From Lumbricus terrestris (lineage: Eukaryota > Annelida > Clitellata > Crassiclitellata > Lumbricidae), in assembly GCA_949752735.1 (NCBI GenBank), contig OX457037.1:17144795-17208794 (forward strand): 64,000 nucleotides of DNA, read 5' to 3'. The position numbers were made by a program, and so were the translations under genes. Positions within the stretch are counted from its first letter, which is position 1, and every line of letters begins with the position of its first letter. Shown here piece after piece: positions 33,642-46,000 of this stretch. A model generated the notes under the pieces. The model did no database searches. It saw nothing but the letters and a program-made list of their open reading frames with translations, and had not been told where the DNA came from.

Positions 33642-35084
33642 AGTCCACTAACAACGTTCTCACAACTAGGCTGAATTACATACCTTAATGATCATGCGGA
33701 TACAGACACGGACTACGACATGAAAATGCAATATATCAAACTGTCGATCTTAGCTTGTGTTGTAGAAATCTGTATAGAGAATATAAATAATGAGCTAACC
33801 ATTTACAAGATGACTTTCATAGGCAATTGGTGCAACTATCAGCAAAATAAAAACTTGGCTTAGCATTACGTCGTCTGACAACGTAGCCTATGCTGTTCAC
33901 AGCAGTGGACATAGGCGTAACTTTCTATTGTGACGGTGGTGTCCGGTCACCACTATTTTCAAACGTGGTGGTGAAATTCCCCACCACTTTTTGATCCAGG
34001 GAACAATTTTTTCACATGGAACCCTTTTAGCAATGGCATCAATGCTGATAGAAGTTTCTGTATTGTGCACATGTAATCTCTCCGCACTATTTTTACGTTT
34101 TATTATTATTGAACATTGGAGAACCTGTTCAAGGACGTACCAATACTGCCAGTGGAATAACTTTGTAACCTTTAATGAGCGTAAACTCAATGGATGTCTG
34201 GAAAGTTCTGATTTTTTCCCACTCCACTGAATCATGACTAACAATTAAGTGTCTGCTCTATCCTTCTCTCATCAACTTATTAATAGCAGCTGGACAAAAT
34301 CCTGGCGAAACATGTAACAATTACCACTATTTATATTGCGCAGTATCACGACCATGCGCCTTACAAAGCAGCTAACAAGCTAAATAAGCCCTAGAGAACG
34401 AGTGTTTTTTCAGCATAAAGAAACTTGTTTTAACGTGCAGTTGTACACAAAATGTGCAGTTCTAAACGGTTTTGTGCAGTTGTAGAAGTACTTTTGTACA
34501 GTTTAAACTACCAAAAATGGTCGATGTCCTCCAATTGGAAGTAATTTACCATGGAGGATGGGAAAGGAAAGAAGGAGTTGTGCAGTTCTAAAAATTCCTT
34601 AAAAACAAGCCTCGAGTATAGCTAGGCAAAATATAGGCTTAACATGTAGGCTTACTGCTCAGAATTTAATCTAGTCTCCCTGTTCAGCTGTGAATGTGAT
34701 TTAAATAAATCTGGGTTCAAGGGCTGATAAGCCCTAGAGAACGAGTGTTTTTTCCAGCATGAAGAAGTTACTGGACAAGTACCCGCAAATGGATATGATG
34801 TAAGCTACGCTTTGGTTGTCTGCTAGGCAAGCCACTGTAACGACACATTAGAAAGGCCTTTTTTAATAACGTTCAGGCAGTGAAATGACGTTCTTGGTGG
34901 ACTGTTCATCAATCATCAGCATGATCGTGAGTACCAGTAAGTCAGTATGTCGATAATTATAATTATATTAGGCGGCGCCTGTAATTAAATCCGCTCCGTC
35001 AGCCCTAGACGAACGCTTAGTTACTTATTTCAGCGATATCCTCGCATAGACCTACTGAAACGCAAATGAAATTATGCAATTACG
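33642..35084. other. C-to-D spacer, first part
   Basis: 3' UTR with AATAAA at 33846-33851, then an incomplete CATAGGCGTAACTT hAT-like element from about 33910, then a stretch with repeated GTGCAGTT words (about 34430-34590). No gene recognised. Confidence 0.55.
33846..33851 (+). promoter_or_regulatory. Polyadenylation signal candidate, gene C
   Basis: AATAAA about 205 nt after the stop, in the same conserved context as in the other copies. Confidence 0.55.
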
Positions 35085-35363
35085 CAGAGACGGATACAGA
35101 AACTTTCGAAGTGGGGAGGAAAAAGTTTTCGGTGATCTTTGGCAGAAAACATCTGATGACCTTTTTTTAGTCATCAGTCATCTGATCGACGTAATCTCTG
35201 CAAGCAATAGCCTATACTATGAACTCCCTAGTCGTCGTATCCAACTTTTCTCTCCCGCTGCATTGATTTATTTCTTGTTGAAACCAAATGGGTGGGGGTG
35301 CGCACATCATTTGCACTTTTGAATGGGGGCCATGGCCAGATTGTCCCCCTGGATCCGTCCCTG
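35085..35363. mobile_element. hAT-like MITE, CAGRGGCGGATACAG family, before gene D
   Basis: Ends are CAGAGACGGATACAGAAAC and the inverse of CAGGGACGGATCCAGGGGG. Flanks are CAATTACG (35077-35084) and CAATTGCG (35364-35371). Orthologous to 5614-6323 and 19758-20039. Confidence 0.75.
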
Positions 35364-35956
35364 CAATTGCGTTGGTTTACTTGCCCATCTTGTAGTGTCG
35401 CCCATTTGGATTGACCTCCTTTCTTTATTAGGCCTACATCTGTCCAGTCAAACTTTGTTTCATAAACCTCTCAAGTCCTTTATTTCCTTCGCTGTGGCTG
35501 GGATGGGAGCGCCTATGATCAGTTTCCCGAGGGGCAGGGCGCTATATAAATCCATAGAATGTATGAACGAATAATGTTCAGCTGTGAATGTGATTTAAAT
35601 AAATCTGGGTTGAAGCGATGACATAATGAGCGTTGTCTAATTATAAACAGTGTTTTGAAGTAAACAAACAGATAATAAGAAATTTTTATTATTATAATAA
35701 CAACAACAATTATTGCTAAGAAGCGACAAGCGACGGGTTTCGAGCTCCGGCGTCACTTAAGCTTTTTACGTGACCACCGATTCGTTTTATGTAGCCTATA
35801 GGTCTACATGTATATTATTATCATGCTCAAAACGATCAGGTGGACAAGTAAGTAGTTATTTAAATAGGAGATTAGGCGAGATTTAGATATCGATAGGATG
35901 TTTTTCCAGACAGTTGGACCAATTATGTATACAACTATACATGTACCGTAATTATC

Positions 35957-35961
<5 letters not shown>
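35364..35961. other. C-to-D spacer, second part
   Basis: Repeat with a GCGCTATATAAATCCATA tail (to about 35575), as before gene B, then spacer with the GCGACGGGTTTCGAGC remnant (about 35725-35760). No gene. Confidence 0.5.

Positions 35962-36011
<50 letters not shown>
35962..36011 (+). repeat. (TA)n microsatellite
   Basis: About 25 uninterrupted TA units. The same position in C has a short ATAATATAT tract and none in B, so it expanded in this unit. Confidence 0.95.
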
Positions 36012-36014
<3 letters not shown>

Positions 36015-37063
36015 TGTGGTAAATAATTGCTGTGTGATGTTCGCAGATTTGTATTTTAAGTCAGTGCTATAAACAGACGAGATAGCTATTATAGTCATTC
36101 TGCTAATCAGCAATTGAGCGAAGTCAATAACTTGAACTTTGGCTTTGGGCACATATAGGTACAAGATTCTAGGTCTGCTATCACTCCGCATGTGGTCAAA
36201 TATAGTTAATAATTGTTCAGTGAACAGCACTACATATTCATGCACAATTGCAGGCCATTGCGTAAGCTGTCGCCGATAATACGGAGGAATTTAAGCGTCC
36301 TTGAAATAATCTTTGCAATTTTTGGTAAGTTTTAGGACACGATATTTGAAACTAAAGACATAGAGCAGGATTTATCATTGCGTTCGGGTTTCCGCCAGCT
36401 GCAAAGTGAACAACTAGACAAGCAGCGGATTGTCGTTACTCAAAAAGAAGAGACTGAACTTGAAACTTGAAGCCCAGCCTAATCTGTCCGCTTGATGAAA
36501 GTCAGAACGCTAGTGAACATCTTGGCAATAATAATTCTAACTCGGGGACAGCAGGACGGGTAAAGGTACTCTGTAAATAGTGGGGAAAGGCCACATCGTC
36601 TTTAGAAGAAGAATTGTATTCTGTATGATAGGCTGCGTAGTTCCAACTTCCCTTTCATGTCCTTAGCAGGCGCCATGCAAAATATCTAGTAGGCCTACTT
36701 GCTAAATGTGTAGGCCTATATAGCTAAAAAATAGCGGGTGCTGAAATGATGTCGTTTGGACCAGTGCATCAAACGGTAGGCCTATATATTTCTTCGGAGA
36801 GCACTATATCTTAAACCACTTCAAACAATATTGCGTCATGACATCCTGATTTTACATTGAAAGGATAGGTCTCTTGCATCATTGCTTATAATTAGCCTAC
36901 TCTGAAATTGGACTTGCCGTCAGCCATGGGCCGCGGTCAGATACAGACACAGCTAGATATCTGATCGACATAAATAGCAGGCTAAATTAAATGTTGCGGA
37001 AAAGTGAATCGCCCACCTGTGTAGAATAAAAATATCGTGAAAATCACAGATTTTGGGGGGACA
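36012..37063 (+). promoter_or_regulatory. Conserved 5' flank of gene D
   Basis: Closely similar to the 5' flank of gene C; AGCTAGATATCTGATCGACA followed by TAAATAGCAGG near 36950-36982. Promoter and 5' UTR presumed. Confidence 0.45.
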
Positions 37064-40000
37064 ATGTCTCTTAAGGTATTAGACGCCAATAAGATGCAAA
37101 CAGAAGCAGCGGATACTCATGATAACTCACAGGATACAAAAACTATGCAGAATATATCAACCTCAGAAGATGCTAAAATGACAGAAACGACATCCTCTTC
37201 AGAAGACGAGCAGTTGAAAGATATTGAGAATAACCCAGACGACTGGGATGCGGATACAGCAACAAAGACGGACCTGATGATCCGGAACGAGGAAGAGCCA
37301 ACCGGAACCATTCCTTCCCTTCAGTTTGATACTGAGGCAGAAACGACATCTGATTGCATTTGTCGCAGACGTCCGATTGATATTACAAAACGACAAATCC
37401 TAAAAAACGTGCTCCTCATTTCGTTGGTCTTTCTCTTGAACTTCACAGCCTTCGGAGGTTTGGCGGCCCTTCAGAGCAGTTTGCACGTTCAGAAGGGCAT
37501 GGGAGTCATCAACATGGCAGTTTGCAGCATTGTCATATCTCTGTCCTGTCTCGCCCTGCCAAGGATCGTCATTCGACTGCTCGGTCATAAATGGTGCATG
37601 TGCGTGTCGCTGATCGGGTACCTACTGTGGATGGTGGCAAATGGTTTTGGAGTCTGGGCCACGATGTTGCCGGCCAGTGTCATTCTTGGCGTCTGTGCGG
37701 CCACGTTTTGGACGGCCCTGTCGTCCTACCTAACTATCCTGGCAAAACACTACGCTATCAAGACCAACCAAGCCGCAGCACCCGTCACGAGTCTGTTTTT
37801 TGGAATCTTCACTGCAATTTACGCCTTCTGTATGTTAGAATTTTTCTAAAGCTGCATCTATTTAAAAATAGGCGTCTGTTATTAATTTTTATACGAACGC
37901 CTTAGAATAATTAAAAAAATCGAAATTATAATTGTTTTCCACCGACAAGATAAAGTTGTAAAAAGCTACCCCTCGACAAAGCTTGATGAACTACATGTAT
38001 ATTTCTGGATGTATTTTTTATTGACAACTGAGGTTTAAGTATGTCTTTAAAAAATGCAATTAAATCAACAGAGACAATTTCTCCACTTCGTTACAAATTA
38101 ATTTGTGTAAGCTTACTGCTCTTATTTGGATAATCCAGTTCACTAGGTTGGCCCTATCCACAATTACTGTGCACAGTAGTAGTGTTGTCGAATGTCAGTA
38201 ACCTTTACTTTCAATTTACTCCAACAGGCAGCGTCTTTGGATCGATCATTTCGTCCACTATTTTGGGTAGATCTTCCTCCTCTTCACCTTTGTCCGATTA
38301 CACCAATCAGACGACTGATCTGAATGATGAACAGTTGCTCGAATGGTGCGGACTGAACGACTGTCCAGGTTCATCATCCAACACCACTCTCTTCACAAGA
38401 CCTCCTTCAGCTGTGGTATGTAGGCTACTGTGCGTCGGTATATTATCTAGACAACTAATACAGCGCCTTTTGCACCAGGCCTTTCAAAATCTATTAACCC
38501 ACGAAACTAGGTCCTCATGCACCTGTAGATAAGGTGGGAGCAACCATTATTGTTCATCATGGGCGCCCGCACATTGGGGCAAGGGTGGGCACTTGCCCCC
38601 CTCTGGAAAATTGACACATATATCTTTTTAACTACGGTACTACTTTTGGGTTTTTAACAAATTTCTTTGCCTTAACCCTCGTAGTATGTCGCTAAGCTAG
38701 TCACACTTAGGGTGTTGGGGTCCATATGGACCCCAATGTTAATATCAACTGCTTTTTGATAAAGAGTTGTGCAGAATCAATTGCACAAGCAGCCGTGGGC
38801 TCCCAGAAAATTCGGAGCCGAACAATTCGGAACCGGACAATTCGGAGCTGGGCAATTCGGAGCTGAATAATTCGGAGCTGGACATTTGGAAAGGCACAAT
38901 TAATCCGTAGCGACCAACTCGAATAGGTCATTTTGATCAAAATTCTGGCGCGGACAATTTGAACCAGGACAATTCGGAGTGGACAATTTGAACCAGGACA
39001 ATTCGGAGTGGACAATTCGGAGTGGACAATTTGTCATTTCGGGTTAAATTCTGGCGTGGACAATTAGGACCTGGACAATTCGGAGTGTGCAATTCGGAGC
39101 GGAAATTCGGATCTGGACATTTCGGAAAGCACAATTCGTAGCGGCCAATTCGAAGGCGGTCATTTCGGATAAAATTCTGGCGCAGACAATTTGGACTTGG
39201 ACAATTCATAGTGGACAATTCGGATAGCACAATTCGTAGCTGCCAAAATTGGTGATGGATTGCACTTTTAAGCCAAATTTTCATACCCATCTCCATCACC
39301 CAGATGTATAATTATGTTGAATTATCCGGCTCCGAATCGTCCGGCCTCGGACAGAGATTGTTGCCTTGCTTTCTAAAAAAGTCACAGTTCCTGTGGCTTT
39401 GTTGAATGTTACAATGAGGTGAAAATTTTATTGTCCTCACTATTCCTACAAATATCAATTTCTTCCACAGTAGGCCTAATTGTCGTGCTATCAGCTAGAG
39501 GGACTGATGTGAAGAAGTTGTCAGAAGTCACATTATACGCCACGGATATATGACATCAACTATGGATCGCGGATAATTCTTTCACCTGGTTGATTGCAAA
39601 TTTTACCAGTGTAGGCTATAGGCCTACTTGAATATTGAGTAATAACTTGTAGATGAGTCACAAGGCACCCACACTTTCAACCCATACCTGGCAGGTCTAG
39701 ACTTCAGATACTGACGAAATGAGTGCGTGCATTCTTGTCGTCAAAGCAATTATTTCAAGAATTTATATAATTACAGCGAGAGAAAACGATTCAATAAGTC
39801 GTAATGAGTGTTGTCATTACGTGCAGCAATAATCCAATTGGACCAGCAAGCTATTTCAGCACATTTTGAAAGCCCTGTCTTCCCATAGCATACCAATACG
39901 TACATATGTATACAATTGACAATAATAAAACAATATTTTCAGAGCTTAGAGTGTGGGAAAATAAGTGCTTGGACGCCTCTTACCTTTCCAAAAGAAGTGC

Positions 40001-43000
40001 CTGGACGCCCCTTACATTTCCAGACTGTGCTGAGCAATAAGAGGCAGGACAGCACTCAGATTTTGAAATAAGTGCATGGACGCCGTCCATGACCGTCCAA
40101 GCACACTTTAAGCCCTGAATATAGTCTTATAAAACATGACATAAATTGAACCAACGACACTGCAATGTAAAATATCACGAATTAAGTTGCAAAATAGAAC
40201 TTTGCGCAGTATCCAATTGCATTATTACCATTGGGGTCCATATGGACCCCAACCCCCTATGTGTATAATTGTCCCATATCTGGCCCCACAAGTGGTGTGG
40301 AAATTAATTATTTGCAGGAATTACTACTCGCCATATATGATGAAAAGTCATAAAATTTCAGTTTTTTAAGAGCATGTCATCACCGATTTTTATTCAATTG
40401 AAAACACGCTTGGGGTCCATATGGACCCCAACATACTACGAGGGTTAATGCACCAATGATATGAATTAAGCAGTCAGAAATCTATACATTTGGATAGGCC
40501 TATAGAAATAAACATGCTCATATAACTTTCTGCCTTGCATATTCAAGCTCTTTCTTAAAACTGTAACAATGACCATTGGTTTCAACCCTCCTGCGGGCGC
40601 CCATGCAATCAGCAGGCCTATCGATTACGGCCTACTTGAGTGGAATCTAGCTGTAGCGCAAATAATCACAACTGCAAAAAATTAAATAGGCCTACTAATG
40701 CAAAAATGTGAAAATTTCTCAAAGTACACTGAAATTACATCAAGTAGAGCTGCTTATTCACCAGCATTGTAATTATGTAAACCATGTCTGCTATAAACCA
40801 GGCTTAATTTTGTCCATTTTGCAATCTGCCAGTACAGAATCCAGGTAGGTCAAACTGTAGATAAACTTGACTCTGGTTATCACGCCTCAGGATTTAGCCT
40901 ACACCCAAAACTGACAAAGAGATCTGTTAAAAAGAATCGCACCCACAATCATCTGATCCTCGGATCCTCCACCTTCCTAAACGACACCTTCATTAACAGT
41001 TACTCTGGCCCTCTGGCTACCAGACTCGGACCTCTTTCTAACTACTCTTTGGAATAATCTTCTGACTCGATGCAGCACATGTGAAAATGCTGGTGCCCTG
41101 CGATTGGCTTTCGAGTGGTGCTTTAGAAGCAGCTAGAGGAGCACTTGTCCCTTGAAAACTGACACCTGTTTTTTTTCATTTATTCATTCATTCATTATAT
41201 GGACTTATATAGCGCACCTTTAGGAAACTATTTTTAACATCTGCTTTTTGATTTTTAACAAATTTCTAAGGAAACTATTCATACTAAAAATTATGCACAA
41301 AATGAAACTGAGAAATTAGCATAAGAAACCTCTTTGAAAAATACCGGGAGGCCTATTCTTCATTTCCAGTATTATATTTTTCAAGCTCTTAATTGCTACA
41401 AAAATTTTTGGTAACTATCGTAAAAATTTTGCCCCCCTGCAAAAATCTCTGCGAGCGCCCATGTTGTTCATTGTGTTTTGGAAAGGAGTTCAGCCAAATT
41501 TATTAACTAATGCAACGTTGTCGTGTCGCAGTGGAGTTCCGTTAAAGGTAGTAAACACGTCTGGCAAGGACTTTTAAAATTTGTTACTTTTTTAGGTATT
41601 ATAAGTTACTACTGTGAGATATAATAGGCATGTTATTAGTTGTTATAAATTAATATTGTGATAACTACCGTATTTTCACTGTAGATCTGGACTTTGGTCG
41701 GAGTCTATGTCTTCATTGTAACCGTCGCTCTCCTCATCTGTTGCGTCTTCGTTGATCCTCTTCCGAGGTCCTGGGTTCAAAACCCAAAGTCAGTTTCCTC
41801 AAACGCTTGCCAGATGGTGACGTCGTCACTGATGGCAACAGTTAGACAAATGCGCGACGTGAAACAATTGCTGCTGATTCCTATCACCATATACACTGGA
41901 ATGCAAAATACCTTTCTTGAGGCCGAGTACACGAGAGTGAGTATGTGCTCTGATGCAGTTGCTGGGTAATTATAATAATGATGACGACAATATTAACAAT
42001 ATTAATCAATAAATAATAATAACCGCGAGGCTACTTAATATGGGCAATTACATAAAAAAGTGCACTGGAATAATAGTAGTCTGTGGAATTGGCAATGGAA
42101 GTTGTGGAATGAGAAAATGAAAGTCATATATCAATATTGGATGATGATGATGATGTAGATGGTGATGATGCTGTTGCTGATTATAAAAAAAATTCATGCG
42201 GTAGAGGGTTAATGATGTTCTCTTTGCTCTTTCGATCCTCATTGCTCTGTTTACGGAGCTGCAAGAAAGTTATCCTGCTGATGATATCACGACCAAAATG
42301 ATGAGAACTTTGATAATGATCATTACTGCATCTACAACTACTGTTGTACTACCACTGCTGCTTCTACTACCACCACTGCTGCTGCTCCTATCATTGCTGC
42401 TGCTACTACCACTGCTGCTGCTACTATAACTGCTGCTGCTACTACCACTCCTGCTGCTCCTACTATTGCTGCTGTACCTACTACTGCTGTTTCTACTACT
42501 ACTGCTGTTGCTACTACCACTGCTGTTGCTCTTACTACTGATTCTACCACTACCACTGCTGCTACTATTATTACCTGTGATGCAATATAACACACTATTT
42601 TTACTCTTACGATTCATGCGGCTGGTATTACAACTACTATCGGTTCCTGCGCGATTGCTGCTTTTTGCTATGTTTCTGAGATGAGGAGTGATGGATTCAA
42701 CGTTGGCCACATTGTTGCTTGTGTTATGATAGTCATTCGTGTCATGTTTTCTGGCCATTTCGATGGTTGGTTGGTGTCTGATTCCGGCCTCAATCTGCAA
42801 ATCACTCGGATCTTTCCTCAGCGGCAAGATCACCAAGTACACCGGCATCATACCGGTGCTAATCTTCGGTAAGAGAGATAACGTCATAGGTCTTGGTCTC
42901 GCTTCCACTGCGTTTCTTAAGTCAAAATATTGAATCCTTAAGTTTCTTAAAACGTCTACGATAATAACAATAATAATAATCATGATAATAATAATAATAT

Positions 43001-46000
43001 AATATAATAATTGATTTTATATTAGGCGCTAGTGAAGTCCCTGAGGGATCCTGTATACCTCGGGGCAAAAAAAAAAAAATAATAATAGTAATAATAACAA
43101 TAATAATAATATTCTCTTTATTCAACAATCCGGTTGACAGAACGCAACCGGTTACAGTGTACACTTATGCAGTTTAAACAATTCACAAGAGCGAAGATAA
43201 CAGAATACACAAATTTTAACTGTACTAACTGAGCAGACAGCCTGCAATAGGGCATAGTGACCAGAAAGTATTATGTTTGGCATATATTAATTTGTTGCTC
43301 CTATGCATATAAAAGTGTCTGGTATAGAAATTTTGTCTCTGACATGCTGCTTAACTTTGCCGCCATGGCCCTGAAGTTATTCGAGTATACCGTATTATTG
43401 AGCATTGGATTAACACTGCTGAAATTTGACTATTTTCTTATCTAAAGTATTAATTAGGCTTAAAATAGGAATATTTGAGTCACATTTTATGGCATAGCAT
43501 GTTTTGCTTGGCAATTCCGACATCCTTGAGCCACAAGCAAGGGGTCGTCCATAAATGACGTCTAGGGCAATCCCCTTTGACTCCCTAGTCACACGTTAAA
43601 ACAAAAGTCACATGATATCTAGCAATGTACCGTCACAAATCGTCATAGATGTGTGACCACTGACCCTTACCCCGGCCAGTGCCGCCAGTTACGTGACGTC
43701 ATTTATGGACGGTCCCCAATGCATTATTCTAACTTTAAAAAATGGAATTAATTAATAAAGTTGAGAGAAACTTGTTGTCCTTAATTACGCTTCACAAAAT
43801 GTTCACATGCTGACAATGCGTTTCACTCATATTATAATAGTCCACTCACTTTTTGTGGGATATTTGACCACGTTTTTGAGGAATTCGCGCTTTCTTCGAA
43901 TGTAGCCTTCTCTGCGTTCTTTGTCACAAACTGACCTTGCTGCATCTGTACTACCTATAGCAACTTTGACTGCATGCTTGTGGCAATGGTATTTTTCAAG
44001 ATCTAACATACTGCCAGTTTTAATGTATTCCTTAAGGTTATTTTTCTTATTAAACTTGCAAGTTATTTGAGGTTCAAGTCTGGGAACATCCAACCAGTTA
44101 ATTAGAACACAGTAGACAGTGGCTTCTACATTCAGTTTTGGGATTGTGAATGTTCTAATATCACGTGAACTGATAATAGACAGCGATCAGTTTTCCTTGC
44201 TATTTTAATTCTTCTGGCTACCAGTTCTGCATGTGTTTTTTCTCATCAATCATCATATCCACTTAAACATTTTATGGGTAACCTTACATGTAGTAGCCAT
44301 TCTTTTGAATACATATCAACAACCTTTCTCTCAGAGTATGGTAGGAAGCTTGATGCAATGATGAGCAAATAGCCTAAATGTCGTAACGTCAACTCATTGA
44401 AATGAAACATGCAGATGAACCACTGGAGAGGATGCCTGCATATAACTCCAGCTTTCTTATTGCTCCATTGTCCCAGCATGCTTTTCTGTATTTACCGCCG
44501 TCCCATCACAGCCAACAGTTATTATTGAACTGAAAGAAATATAATTAAGCCTATCAGGCAAGAATTCGCGCATTGCTTCGAAAATCCCTGCAGCTAATCC
44601 ACTGTTTGGTGAGATATGCCCTAAATAAAGTTATCCTAGTTTTCGTATCAAACATGTATACACTTCCATTATTTGATATTTATGACCAAATGACTGCAAG
44701 CATATAATTCATATAGTTATATCTGTCCCACCGTCAAAATACAGTGCTGTAGCTTCACGCTATCTTCTCTTCCATCGGATAGCCTAATGTTTTACGAAAC
44801 CCTGATCTCTCTCTTCCCACAATCTGTCAGTAGCTGAACTTCGGTCATCATCGGTCGCAATTCCATAGTCCACAAGTAGCCTAGGCCTACTTCTGTTGCA
44901 AGTGCAGCACCAACTGCATTGGAGAATCTATATCTGTCACATTCCCTTGGCAAAGCTGGGAGTGACTTGGTGTAGCAAGAGCAATGCAGAGCATGTTTTT
45001 CCTTCAGATAGCATAATATAGCCTAAACGTCCTCATAATGATTCTGATGCTGTGGAATCGGAGTCAACTGTGTCACAGCTAGAAGCATTGTCTGGTGTAT
45101 CATCTATGCTTTACACAGTCCTTGAGATTTATAATACTTCTTGTTGTTCTCTTTCCTTTCTCTTTCTTTTCTGTCTATTTCTCCATGACCATAGTTTTCG
45201 CGTTTGCATGGTATGTGTTTTTGCCATGCTTTGTAGCCGCGAAAGTAGACTAAACTTCAGGTGCTCGGCGGCAAAGTTAGATGCAATAAAATTGTTGCAA
45301 TTTTTCTTAAGTTCTTTCATTTAGGACCTGGAGCAACCTTTTAAGTTATGCCAAAGTTCATTTTAAACAAAAACACTTTTCTTGCTATACCCTAGCCTGC
45401 AATACATGGCGCTAATAGCTGCCTGCAAAGCAAATCCGTCCAACTGGGGCTCGAACTCGCTTCCTCTCGCACTCTACGCCAGCGTGTTATCCATTACTCT
45501 ACCGTGACCCAATTGACAAATCAAAAAATTACAAAATATAAAAATTAAAAAAATTAAAATGAAAATTACCATAATTAACGAGAAGCTCTGTTGAGGAAAA
45601 TGATAGGCAAAATAATCTAGCAGAAAAGGTCATAAAATATCTGGTCGGCTAAGTCTGCATTTGCTAAGATTGCTTGGCTATATATGGCAAATCCTTACAT
45701 CGCACATCCCCTTTCTGGACCTACCCACCAATGTCCTTCTTGCCACTTTCAAAGCCGTGCCCGTAATTATCCGACTCTTTCCAGCCACCCTGAATGCGAC
45801 GATGGTGCTCATCTTTGTATCTAGACTCTTCTCCATCTTAGTAACTTTTTTCAGATTGACCAAATACCTGAGAGAAGAACTTTTGCAAGTCGCAATTATC
45901 GCGGATAGTAAATTTCTACCACACGAGGGGCCTTGCTGCTGTTTGACGCCACTGCCGTTTCAGAGATGATTAGTGACGCCCTCCTCCTTCATCAATGCTT

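Larger units (their letters stand above)
38676..40444. mobile_element. piggyBac-like non-autonomous element, TTAA target
   Basis: Perfect 14-bp ends, CCCTCGTAGTATGT, each adjoined by TTAA (38672-38675 and 40445-40448). TTAA duplication and ends beginning CCC are the piggyBac signature. The palindrome GGGGTCCATATGGACCCC occurs just inside both ends (about 38718 and 40412) and once more at about 40233. The interior holds a CAATTCGGA-based minisatellite (about 38810-39250) and a hAT MITE (39950-40117). No DDD transposase is present. Confidence 0.85.
38558..41463. mobile_element. hAT-like element of 2.9 kb in intron 2, CATGGGCGCCCGCA ends
   Basis: Ends are CATGGGCGCCCGCACATTG and the inverse of CATGGGCGCTCGCAGAGAT. 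The 8-bp duplication TTGTTCAT is perfect (38550-38557 and 41464-41471). Gene B shows the empty site (GTTCGTTGTG, near 10960). An extra inverse terminus (GCGGGCGCCCATG, about 40593-40605) lies inside, as if two related copies were joined. The piggyBac-like element 38676-40444 is nested in it. No transposase frame. Confidence 0.8.
42961..45582. other. Composite insertion private to gene D intron 4
   Basis: In gene B the flanks AACATCTACGAG and GTGCTCTGTTGAGG are contiguous; here they lie 2.6 kb apart. Contents in order: AAT-type microsatellite, a CCTGAGGGATCC retroposon-like tail (about 43030-43075, followed by an A run), a MITE (43541-43717), a broken transposon-type protein on the minus strand (about 43827-44480), and a tRNA-like sequence (about 45437-45512). 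No single pair of borders could be assigned. Confidence 0.6.

Noticed and set aside
42270..42983. Long serine-rich minus-strand frame in gene D
   Set aside because: It runs through the CTG/CTA array and the mirror of exon 4. It is absent as a frame of that length in the other copies.
45437..45512. Functional tRNA gene on the minus strand
   Set aside because: Box-like words are present but the acceptor and anticodon stems do not pair, so it is listed only as a tRNA-like relic.
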